Positions 1-5,754 of a DNA stretch of 5,754 nucleotides are shown here, piece by piece; within the stretch, counting starts at the first letter, position 1; every line of letters starts with the position of its first letter. The position numbers and the translations under genes were made by a program. The notes beneath the pieces are model-generated. The model saw only the letters and a program-made list of their open reading frames with translations. It was not told the origin of the DNA and ran no database searches. Source of the DNA: Gammaproteobacteria bacterium (GTDB taxonomy: Bacteria > Pseudomonadota > Gammaproteobacteria > UBA6429 > Thiohalophilaceae). The stretch spans positions 1 to 5,754 of the forward strand of contig JAOUOK010000139.1 in the NCBI GenBank assembly GCA_029880425.1, in the 5' to 3' direction.

Positions 1-2366
1 ACCGTCAACCCGTGGCTGACTCGGCAAATGTATTACTGGCGACACTCCCTACAGGAAGTGGCTTTGGTGAAGAGGCCCTCATCAGTAATGGCAAACGTAA
101 TGCTACTATCACGATGCGTGAAAATGGTAGCTTAATGAGATTAAAGAAAAATGATTTCCTAAACCTGCTCATTAATCCTCTTATTTCCTATTTTGCTCAC
201 AGTGAAATGCCAGCCAAGTTAAATGAAGGCTGTGTAGTTATTGATGTTCGTAGTGAGCAGGAAAGTAAAGAAAAACCACTGGAAGGTGCGGTCAATATTC
301 CACTCAGCATGCTTCGCCTCAAGCTTGATAGCCTGAATTCTGACAGAGAATACTTACTCGTATGCAATGATGGCTCACAAAGCGCAGCTGCAGCATTTTT
401 AGTCATTCAACATGGCTTAAAATGCAGTGTTCTTGAGGCTGGTCTGAATAATGCTAAACCGAACTCGCCGGCCAGGACAGAGACAAAACCGGCTACAACT
501 GAAACTTCAACACAGGTGGTTGAAGCGAAGAAACAAGCAGAAAAAATTGCCCAGCAACAACAGCAAATTAAAGCAGCCAGGGAAAAAGCTGAACAGGATA
601 TTATTCGGCACAAAAAAGAACTGGCTGAATCCCGTGCCCGCATAGCTCAGAAAAAAACAACTGCTCAACAAGCCTCGCAACAGTCAGCTGCTGATAAACT
701 AAAAGCTGAAGAAATGATGAAACAATCGGCTGTTATAGCAGAACAAACGCGCAAGAAAGCAGAACAAGAAGCGGCTGTTATAAAACAACAGGCGCTGGAA
801 GAAGCTGAACGTTTACGTGCTGAAAAAGCGGCACAAGAATTAGCTAAAGCGGAAGCAGAAAGAAAAGCCATTGAGCAACGTCAAAAAGAAACAAACGAAG
901 CTATGCGCCGTGCTGAGGAAATGATGAAACAATCAGCTGCCGCTGCTGAGCAGGCGAAAAAACAGGCTGAACTTGAAGCTGAGCTTATTAAACAACGCGC
1001 CATGGAAGAAGCAGAATACTTACGTGCCGAAGTTGAAGCTGCACGTCAAAAAATGGAACAGGATGCAGCACGTCTTAAGGAAGAAGAAAAAATTATTAAA
1101 ACGTCTGCACTTAAGATTAAAAATGAAGCTGATGAAATCCGTCGCAGTGCATTAAATGAAGCCAAGCAAATCCGCGACGAAATTGAATCAACACGCGCCG
1201 TGCTTGAGCAAAAATTGCAACAAACTAAAGACGAAGAAAAACGTAAACACGAAGCTATTATTGCAGAAGCTAAAAAACAAGCAGATAAGCTGGCTGAATC
1301 TAAAACCAAGGAAGCAGCTGCTGAAGCTGAAGCGATCCGACAAAAAGCCAAGCAAGATGCTGAACGCTTACATCATGAACTTGAACAAACACGCAAACAA
1401 ATTGAAGCAGAAGCAAACCGTGTTATAAATGACTTAAAAGAACAATCGAAGAAAACAGCTGCTGCAGAACAGGATGTTAAAGTTATCCATGAAGAAACTA
1501 TTGTGGAAGTTGTATCTGAATCAGAAAGACTTCTTAATACAAAACCACATGAAGAAATGGTTGACTACAAATCTGTTAGCATTCCTGGAATGTCTCCGGT
1601 TGAACCACTCAGTGATATTGATGCAAAACGTAAAGCAGAAGTAATAAAAGCTAAGCTGGCTCAATCACAACCAATTAATATTCCAGCTGAGACAACCGCG
1701 AATACTGGTAGCCAGGTAAACATTAGTAAAAATAACGACAAAACAATTTTAGAAAGTGAAGACGATCTCTTTATTTTCAAAGAGCCTGAAATTGTTGCTA
1801 ATTCACCTTCAGTTGAAGCTGAAAAACAACCTGCGATTTCACACAGGACCCAGGCTGAATCGTCTTTAACACAGATATCAACCAAACCTGCACAAGCGGA
1901 AGTAAAAAAATCTGTTGTTATTTATCCTAAACAAGAACAGGAATCAGCTTATAAAAATAATCCTTTCTTGAACCAGGATGAATCTCAGGCTGCCAGCGTG
2001 AGCCCAGCTTCAGCCGCAGCTCCTCAGTTTGATAAACAAGCTTATATGAGAAGAAAGCAAGATTCTAAATCTAATACTTTTGCAATCGCAGCTTCATTTA
2101 TCCTGATACTAGCAGGTGCTGTTTTCACGTTGCATGCAACAAACACCTTAAAAGTGCAATCAATTGCAGCATTATTTAACAGCGGAAATGATACTGTTCA
2201 ACCCGGCACCGCCATAGCAAAAACCAAGACTATTCGTAAGAAAGTATTACGTGCGGATACCAAGGTAAATATCAAGAAAAAAGTCGGCAACAAGATGGAT
2301 GATATAATGCAAAACTGGCAAGAGGTATTATCTGACGCTGAAAACCCTAAAAAAGCTAAAAAATAA
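1..2366 (+). CDS. Cyclic-nucleotide-binding / rhodanese / coiled-coil membrane protein, 5'-truncated
   Basis: The reading frame is open from base 3 to the TAA at 2364-2366. A GTG at 12 could be taken as a start, but it lies inside a cyclic-nucleotide-binding domain, so the true start is left of the window. Numbering from that GTG, residues 18-32 carry the phosphate-binding cassette FGEEAL...RNAT; E20 and R29 match the cAMP-contacting Glu and Arg of CAP. A rhodanese domain follows at about 68-145: VIDVR at 76-80, GAVNIP, and the active loop CNDGSQS with nucleophile C118. Residues about 168-490 are a Lys/Glu/Ala/Gln-rich coiled coil, then a polar linker to about 685. One membrane helix lies at 690-709, followed by a 75-residue Lys-rich tail. 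With the N-terminal domains in the cytosol, the tail would be periplasmic (inference). The cNMP-rhodanese pairing is familiar from gammaproteobacterial proteins; the long coiled coil and anchor are less usual. The role is unknown; a cAMP-responsive membrane scaffold is a guess. Confidence 0.88.
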   Translation, partial: RQPVADSANVLLATLPTGSGFGEEALISNGKRNATITMRENGSLMRLKKNDFLNLLINPLISYFAHSEMPAKLNEGCVVIDVRSEQESKEKPLEGAVNIPLSMLRLKLDSLNSDREYLLVCNDGSQSAAAAFLVIQHGLKCSVLEAGLNNAKPNSPARTETKPATTETSTQVVEAKKQAEKIAQQQQQIKAAREKAEQDIIRHKKELAESRARIAQKKTTAQQASQQSAADKLKAEEMMKQSAVIAEQTRKKAEQEAAVIKQQALEEAERLRAEKAAQELAKAEAERKAIEQRQKETNEAMRRAEEMMKQSAAAAEQAKKQAELEAELIKQRAMEEAEYLRAEVEAARQKMEQDAARLKEEEKIIKTSALKIKNEADEIRRSALNEAKQIRDEIESTRAVLEQKLQQTKDEEKRKHEAIIAEAKKQADKLAESKTKEAAAEAEAIRQKAKQDAERLHHELEQTRKQIEAEANRVINDLKEQSKKTAAAEQDVKVIHEETIVEVVSESERLLNTKPHEEMVDYKSVSIPGMSPVEPLSDIDAKRKAEVIKAKLAQSQPINIPAETTANTGSQVNISKNNDKTILESEDDLFIFKEPEIVANSPSVEAEKQPAISHRTQAESSLTQISTKPAQAEVKKSVVIYPKQEQESAYKNNPFLNQDESQAASVSPASAAAPQFDKQAYMRRKQDSKSNTFAIAASFILILAGAVFTLHATNTLKVQSIAALFNSGNDTVQPGTAIAKTKTIRKKVLRADTKVNIKKKVGNKMDDIMQNWQEVLSDAENPKKAKK
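705..1031 (+). repeat. Internal 40-codon duplication in the coiled coil
   Basis: Bases 705-824 and 912-1031 encode two closely similar 40-residue segments (residues 232-271 and 301-340), offset by 69 residues. Both begin AEEMMKQSA, and both end with an EEAE.LRAE motif preceded by IKQ. The DNA copies have diverged at many third positions and at several amino acids, so the duplication is not recent. The 29 residues between the copies are also coiled-coil sequence. The likely result is a longer rod. Confidence 0.8.
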
Positions 2367-2379
2367 CGAATAAAATTTA

Positions 2380-3081
2380 TTACGCTAAACGCCAGACCAG
2401 CCAGAGTGTTGTGATCATCACAATACTTAGCAGTGAAAATAAATTTAATCCGGCAGTATTATCGTCGCCCATAAAAAGCTCTTTATCACGGTCATCCAGC
2501 AGCACAAGCTCTTGTAATTTTTTCCAGTCAGCCAGCAATGGCCCTGGAATATCAGTATGGGCAGAAGTATTACGCCATGCACTCACTTCCATGATCTCCA
2601 GAACATTTTCTGGTTTACCTTTTGGAAATTCTGCACCATGAATAAATAATACTTTTTCTTGAATTTTACTGTTTTCAATTTTTGAATTTAGAGTTAACGC
2701 ATCACTTTCAAGTTGGCGCAAAGGATTGTCAAACTTATAGCTCTTATTGCCAATAACTTGTGTCCACAAATCAATATTATCAGCAGCAAAAATTAAACCT
2801 TTATACTTTTTCACACCTAAAATTAAAATTCTGTCTGGCATAAGGATTAAATTTTCAATAAATATCTTGCCGTCCATTTCATCATGGATAATTACATTGT
2901 GCAGAGAATCAGCGCCAATATTTCTTAATAAATGCTTTAACTTCCAGCCACTAATATATTCTTTAATCCATGCTTTCTGTAACAACATGCCAACCAGAAC
3001 AAGTAAACCTGTCATTGTCCATGTCACTAGATCCGGATTATTAATTGTAAACTCTTTTAAACTCTGTAGTTGCTCTGACAT
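2380..3081 (-). CDS. Membrane protein with NERD (nuclease-related) domain, probably catalytically degenerate
   Basis: A 233-residue protein. A hydrophobic helix at about 18-35 and another at about 212-231 flank a soluble region. The stretch at about 51-131 resembles a NERD domain: a conserved GADSLHNV-type opening, the strand pair around IENLILM and ILILGVKKYKG, then WTQ and NPLRQ at 118-122. NERD domains belong to the PD-(D/E)XK nuclease-like fold and usually show an Asp in an 'iDhl' strand and a Glu in an 'ExK' strand. Here these positions read E76 and G89, with K91 kept, so nuclease activity is doubtful. The basic flanks of helix 1 suggest the NERD region is cytosolic. The ATG at 3081 is chosen because no earlier in-frame start fits; AGGA lies 13 nt upstream and GAG 8 nt upstream. 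The gene converges on the cyclic-nucleotide-binding gene (13 bp between stop codons) and diverges from the small helical gene. Its function is unknown; it may bind nucleic acid or a partner at the membrane. Confidence 0.75.
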   Translation of the reverse strand: MSEQLQSLKEFTINNPDLVTWTMTGLLVLVGMLLQKAWIKEYISGWKLKHLLRNIGADSLHNVIIHDEMDGKIFIENLILMPDRILILGVKKYKGLIFAADNIDLWTQVIGNKSYKFDNPLRQLESDALTLNSKIENSKIQEKVLFIHGAEFPKGKPENVLEIMEVSAWRNTSAHTDIPGPLLADWKKLQELVLLDDRDKELFMGDDNTAGLNLFSLLSIVMITTLWLVWRLA

Positions 3082-3182
3082 TATGACGACTCATTCCTGA
3101 TAACATAGTGATAATAAGTTAAAACACTGCCATAATGAGTTTACCAAATTATATTATTTTAAAGAATATACAATAACAAATA
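3082..3182. promoter_or_regulatory. Divergent intergenic region between NERD and small helical genes
   Basis: This 101-bp, very AT-rich spacer separates two divergent start codons, so it should hold both promoters. No convincing sigma70 pair stands out; TATACA at 3167-3172 and TTTACC at 3140-3145 are only weak matches with a poor spacing. ACTCATT (3089-3095) and AATGAGT (3134-3140) form a 7-bp inverted repeat 38 bp apart that could be an operator, but chance is plausible in such sequence. Confidence 0.35.
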
Positions 3183-3605
3183 ATGACATCAGATCAGACC
3201 TTAGAAGAAGCTGAGCACATCGTCAGTGAATACGGCAAGCTGCTCTCAACAATTGAACCTTCAATTTATGGTATTGCTATTTCCAGGCTACCCTATGCAA
3301 AAGAAGAAATAAAAATAGCCATTCAAACTCTTATTTTAGCGATTGATAAAAATGATTTAAAAGTACAGGATGGCCTGACCCAGGCCTACGTTTACCTTGC
3401 GCAATTTATTGAAGATGAAAAAGTCATTATTGCTGAAGAAGGCAGGACAATCCTGGAAAAAGAATCTCAACATAATGATAAACCTGCAAATGAAAAACAG
3501 GTGACAGAAGACCTCGAATTAGCTAACCAGGCGGTACAAACCATAAACATTATTAAAACCGATATGGAAAACCTGATGAGTGAAATACGTTTATTAATCC
3601 CTTAA
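3183..3605 (+). CDS. Small acidic all-helical protein of unknown function
   Basis: A 140-residue soluble protein that I do not recognise. It has no signal peptide or membrane segment. The sequence reads as amphipathic helices: about 5-23, then a SRLPYAKEEIK segment leading into a helix at 38-55, a Tyr-containing helix at about 62-92 (QAYVYLAQFIEDEK), a polar break rich in N, D and K at about 95-106, and a final helix at 107-137. Acidic residues are common. An in-frame TAA at 3174-3176 limits the start to the ATG at 3183, which has no visible Shine-Dalgarno sequence, so translation may be weak or leaderless. Its stop codon is only 2 bp from the stop codon of the convergent FHA-cyclase gene. 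The helical make-up fits an adaptor or binding protein, but that is speculation. Confidence 0.72.
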   Translation: MTSDQTLEEAEHIVSEYGKLLSTIEPSIYGIAISRLPYAKEEIKIAIQTLILAIDKNDLKVQDGLTQAYVYLAQFIEDEKVIIAEEGRTILEKESQHNDKPANEKQVTEDLELANQAVQTINIIKTDMENLMSEIRLLIP

Positions 3606-3607
3606 AT

Positions 3608-4576
3608 TTATCCTTCTTTTTGTGGTAACAATTCACTGTAGCTATTAAACATTTTTTGCACGTCACTAAAATGTAAACTGCATATCCGTAATACATCACG
3701 TTTACCCTTAACCCTGATTTTTTGTTTTTCGCCGGCAAGACACTCATCTGGCAAAGAGCTATATGATGATTCACTCATAACAATATCAGTGCCAAGTACT
3801 TTTGTTGCAGTCTCAAGCCTGAAAGCGATATTAACCGCATCACCCATCGCGGTTGCATCCTGACCAATTCCCATTGATGCCACCCCGGTATTAATACCAA
3901 CTCCAATACGAAGCTTTTCTGAAATCTCTGGGGAATTAATATTCAATTCTTCAGTAACATCATTTATTTCAATTGCGGCCTGTAGAGCTTTAATTACTGA
4001 TTCAGCTTGATTCGTATCAAATTCCCAACGTGCAAATACACAATCACCGATAAACTTATCAACTATACCTCCATGACTCGTAATCACATCTGTCACATTA
4101 TGAAACCATTTCGTCATCATGCGGGTTAAGGTTCTGATATTGACACTTTCTGAAAGCGAGGTGAAACCACGGATATCTGCTACCAACACCGTAATTTGAC
4201 TTATCACCGGGCGGTCAGAAATAATTGTTTCTTCCATGGATATTGTATCCATGACATCTTCTTCTTTGTAATCCTGCTCAAAGACGAGTTCACTTCCACC
4301 AATTTGAATACGATCTCCTGATTTTAATAAACGGGGGATAGCAACACGGTGTGAATTAACAAAACTACCATTGGAACTGCCACTGTCAATCAGGTAATAA
4401 TCACTCCGCCCAAGACGTCGGATCATGGCATGATTTCGGGATGCGAGAAGATCAATAATGACAATATCACTGTTTTTATCTCGCCCAAGCGTTAACACCG
4501 CCTTACACGGTACTTTCTTATTAACACCTTTATTGCGATAACAGACGAATGCGGACATATTCTGATATTTTCCCAT
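3608..4576 (-). CDS. FHA domain-class III adenylyl cyclase fusion
   Basis: A 322-residue cytosolic protein predicted to convert ATP to cAMP and pyrophosphate. The FHA domain (about 27-97) has the phosphothreonine-binding set G31-R32, S46-R47-x-H49 and N69-G70. After a short acidic linker, the cyclase homology domain (about 126-300) has both metal-binding aspartates, D134 in VADIRGFTSLSE and D178 in KFIGD. It also has the adenine-selecting pair K174 and D240, and the transition-state residues N249 and R253 in AVNIAFRLE. Nothing needed for catalysis seems missing, and the Lys/Asp pair argues for ATP over GTP. Class III cyclases act as dimers; here the FHA domain probably couples activity to a Ser/Thr-phosphorylated partner. 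No membrane segment is seen. An alternative start at 4558 (MSAFVCYRN) also fits: GGGA lies 12 nt before it, whereas the ATG at 4576 has GGA directly abutting it. The gene follows a DUF2786 gene on the same strand and converges on the small helical gene. Confidence 0.92.
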   Translation of the reverse strand: MGKYQNMSAFVCYRNKGVNKKVPCKAVLTLGRDKNSDIVIIDLLASRNHAMIRRLGRSDYYLIDSGSSNGSFVNSHRVAIPRLLKSGDRIQIGGSELVFEQDYKEEDVMDTISMEETIISDRPVISQITVLVADIRGFTSLSESVNIRTLTRMMTKWFHNVTDVITSHGGIVDKFIGDCVFARWEFDTNQAESVIKALQAAIEINDVTEELNINSPEISEKLRIGVGINTGVASMGIGQDATAMGDAVNIAFRLETATKVLGTDIVMSESSYSSLPDECLAGEKQKIRVKGKRDVLRICSLHFSDVQKMFNSYSELLPQKEG

Positions 4577-4580
4577 TCCA

Positions 4581-4608
4581 GAATAAAAACCTGAATCAAG
4601 GTCAGGCT
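4581..4608 (-). terminator. Rho-independent terminator-like hairpin after the DUF2786 gene
   Basis: Read on the minus strand, AGCCTGA and TCAGGTT can pair across a 7-nt loop (CCTTGAT), giving a 7-bp stem with one G-U pair, followed at once by TTTTTATT. It lies 29 bp past the DUF2786 stop codon and ends about 5 bp before the ATG at 4576 of the cyclase gene. The stem is short, so strength is uncertain. It may end DUF2786 transcription or act as an attenuator in the cyclase leader. Confidence 0.55.
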
Positions 4609-4636
4609 GTATTCCCTAAACTTTTAAACTAAATTG

Positions 4637-5350
4637 TTAAGAGGCATGCTTATGTTGTAATAATTCTGGCTGAAAAAAATGACCTACTGAACGATAAAGT
4701 TCAACTTCATTTGCAGCCTGCATACCGCTAATAATATCACCATAATCTGCTTCCTGAGTAGCCGTCGCGTCACTGCCAATCTCAGGGGTTTCACCATATT
4801 TTTCCTGAATATAGTCATCAATGACCGCCTGTTCAGTCTTATCACCTACGAACTCTGAAACAGTCCGCCCCACCCTAAATAACCAGGCCTGGGCAAAAAC
4901 CTCTGTCCGGCGCTGCTTTTCCGCCTCATCCGGTGAATGTTCAGGGGAATCACCCTGTTTAACAGTCAATTCAAACTGTTCAATTGCTGTGGCCAGGTAG
5001 CGGTGTAAAACAGAGTAGGCGTAAGTGGCCACTTCGGCCTTGAAACCAAGCCCAATAAAACGAAATTCCGGTGCATGACCATACTTTCGGGAAATCAGGT
5101 TTCGGCATTGAAATGCATCTGCAACCAGGTTTGCTAATGCTAACGCCCAAAAGGGAGGATTATAGCGTCGACCTGCCTGGGTCGCGCTTTCAGAAACGTC
5201 TGCGGCCATGATTTGTTTATCCGTAACACCATGCTTTTCCATCATGCGGGTAGCCTGACGTAATGCTAAAGCGGCTTCATTTGGATTACCCGACTCAGAT
5301 AAGCGCAAACATTTACAGATTTTATCTATGATTTTCTTTTTAGTATTCAT
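4637..5350 (-). CDS. DUF2786 domain-containing protein
   Basis: A 237-residue protein of unknown biochemical function. Residues about 4-44 match DUF2786: a helix KKIIDKICKCLRL, the signature NPNEAALAL and the MMEKHGV turn. A second region at about 63-190 (PPFWALALANLVADAF, FIGLGFKAEVATYAY, FAQAWLFRVGRTV) resembles the C-terminal domain usual in DUF2786 proteins of phages and proteobacteria. The tail is polar and acidic. The frame stays open to a TTG at 5398, adding 16 residues (including GRYHYHGVF), but these do not look like family sequence. The ATG at 5350 places DUF2786 directly at the N-terminus and is preferred, although no Shine-Dalgarno sequence precedes it. The gene diverges from the probable nadA and lies 60 bp upstream of the FHA-cyclase gene on the same strand. 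Phage-like relatives hint at acquisition by transfer, but no integrase or other phage gene is nearby. Confidence 0.85.
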   Translation of the reverse strand: MNTKKKIIDKICKCLRLSESGNPNEAALALRQATRMMEKHGVTDKQIMAADVSESATQAGRRYNPPFWALALANLVADAFQCRNLISRKYGHAPEFRFIGLGFKAEVATYAYSVLHRYLATAIEQFELTVKQGDSPEHSPDEAEKQRRTEVFAQAWLFRVGRTVSEFVGDKTEQAVIDDYIQEKYGETPEIGSDATATQEADYGDIISGMQAANEVELYRSVGHFFQPELLQHKHAS

Positions 5351-5399
5351 ATTAAAATAAGTACTGCTAAACACTCCATGATAATGGTATCTACCCAAG

Positions 5400-5427
5400 A
5401 TATTACTATAATTTCATACAGTTACAA
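5400..5427 (-). promoter_or_regulatory. Possible sigma70 promoter of the DUF2786 gene
   Basis: On the minus strand TTGTAA (5427-5422) and TAATAT (5405-5400) are separated by 16 bp, each matching consensus at 4 of 6 positions. Transcription would begin near 5393, giving a leader of about 43 nt to the ATG at 5350 and excluding the TTG at 5398 as a start. In such AT-rich DNA a chance match is quite possible. Confidence 0.3.
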
Positions 5428-5607
5428 CACTTTCTTTTTAAATTACTTGAATTAAATAATAAAATACACTAAATGAATAGAAGTAAATTACTTGTTTTAT
5501 CTAATTTGATGCATATTAATAATCTGATAAATCACCGATAATATGATGTTAGATGTTTTTAATTTTAGTCAAGATTACGACATTAACCTGAAATTTTTGT
5601 TAAAACT
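5428..5607 (+). promoter_or_regulatory. AT-rich leader/promoter region of the probable nadA
   Basis: Non-coding sequence upstream of the probable nadA, extremely rich in A and T. Weak promoter-like pairs include TTGTTT (5492-5497) with TATTAA (5514-5519) at 16 bp; TTGATG (5506-5511) is another possible -35. No riboswitch fold, clear operator palindrome or Shine-Dalgarno sequence before the ATG at 5608 could be recognised. Confidence 0.3.
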
Positions 5608-5754
5608 ATGAATACAGCCACAGTAAATCCCCCCATTATTGATGACAGCCAGATTCGTATGCTAGGACGTAATGCCCAGGTAGCAGCACCTGTGCCTGAA
5701 CAACAACGTCAAAAATTAATCAATAAAATCAAAAACTTATTACAAGAAAAAGAT
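5608..5754 (+). CDS. nadA: Probable quinolinate synthase NadA, N-terminal 49 codons, 3'-truncated
   Basis: An open frame from the ATG at 5608 runs off the right edge without a stop. The last residues, LINKIKNLLQEKD, match the stretch just before the AHYY motif of NadA; E. coli NadA has EKIKRLLKERN there, followed by AVMVAHYY. The first 30 residues (MNTATVNPPIIDDSQ...) are the variable leader typical of gammaproteobacterial NadA. NadA is a cytosolic [4Fe-4S] enzyme that condenses iminoaspartate with dihydroxyacetone phosphate to make quinolinate for NAD synthesis. The cluster-binding cysteines and the active site lie beyond the window, so the call rests on about 15 residues and gene style. No Shine-Dalgarno sequence is visible. 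The gene diverges from the DUF2786 gene. Confidence 0.68.
   Translation, partial: MNTATVNPPIIDDSQIRMLGRNAQVAAPVPEQQRQKLINKIKNLLQEKD

Noticed and set aside
12..14. GTG as the true start of the first gene
   Set aside because: It falls within the cyclic-nucleotide-binding fold, the frame is open to the window edge, and there is no ribosome binding site in the 11 visible upstream bases.
1046..1351. A 101-codon minus-strand open frame inside the coiled-coil gene
   Set aside because: It is an artefact of the repetitive Ala/Glu/Lys codons on the plus strand. Its Ser/Ala/Cys-rich product is typical of antisense coiled-coil sequence, and it has no independent coding signal.
2368..2381. AATAAA/TTTATT inverted repeat as a bidirectional terminator
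   Set aside because: The arms are all A/T with a 1-nt centre, so no stable GC stem can form.
2747..3100. A 117-codon plus-strand frame opposite the NERD gene
   Set aside because: The minus-strand frame has a recognisable domain and two membrane helices. The plus-strand product matches nothing and spans the NERD start region.
3553..3774. A 73-codon minus-strand frame over the 3' end of the cyclase gene
   Set aside because: It is out of frame with the clear cyclase domain and overlaps the small helical gene; it is a shadow frame.
5381..5395. Short palindrome CCAT-GATA-ATGG upstream of the DUF2786 gene as an operator
   Set aside because: The arms are only 4 bp and do not extend; chance is sufficient.
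5351..5398. N-terminal extension of the DUF2786 protein from the TTG at 5398
   Set aside because: The extra 16 residues do not look like family sequence, TTG is a rare start, and the possible promoter would place the transcript start downstream of it.

Overview
The window looks like an AT-rich chromosomal stretch of a gammaproteobacterium. This rests on family resemblance: a cyclic-nucleotide-binding/rhodanese protein, an FHA-adenylyl cyclase, and what appears to be the N-terminus of quinolinate synthase (NadA). The genus cannot be fixed from the sequence alone. No rRNA, tRNA, insertion sequence, CRISPR array or phage structural gene is visible.

Layout from left to right. (1) Bases 1-2366, plus strand: the 3' part of a large gene cut by the left edge. 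It encodes the end of a cyclic-nucleotide-binding domain, a rhodanese domain, a coiled coil of about 320 residues, a low-complexity linker, one membrane helix and a basic tail. (2) 2380-3081, minus strand: a two-helix membrane protein with a NERD (nuclease-related) domain whose usual acidic catalytic residues look substituted. (3) 3183-3605, plus strand: a small, soluble, mostly helical protein that I do not recognise. (4) 3608-4576, minus strand: an FHA domain fused to a class III adenylyl cyclase with the full set of catalytic residues. (5) 4637-5350, minus strand: a DUF2786 protein, 60 bp upstream of the cyclase gene, with a terminator-like hairpin between them. (6) 5608-5754, plus strand: the first 49 codons of a probable nadA, cut by the right edge.

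Genes 1/2 and 3/4 meet tail to tail with gaps of only 13 and 2 bp. Genes 2/3 and 5/6 diverge from shared intergenic regions of 101 and 257 bp. The functional theme is cAMP signalling: the cyclase could make cAMP in response to a phosphorylated partner bound by its FHA domain, and the partial protein at the left has a cyclic-nucleotide pocket. The NERD and small helical proteins lie between these two. A membrane-associated cAMP module is a reasonable hypothesis, but proximity is the only evidence for it; the genes do not form one operon.
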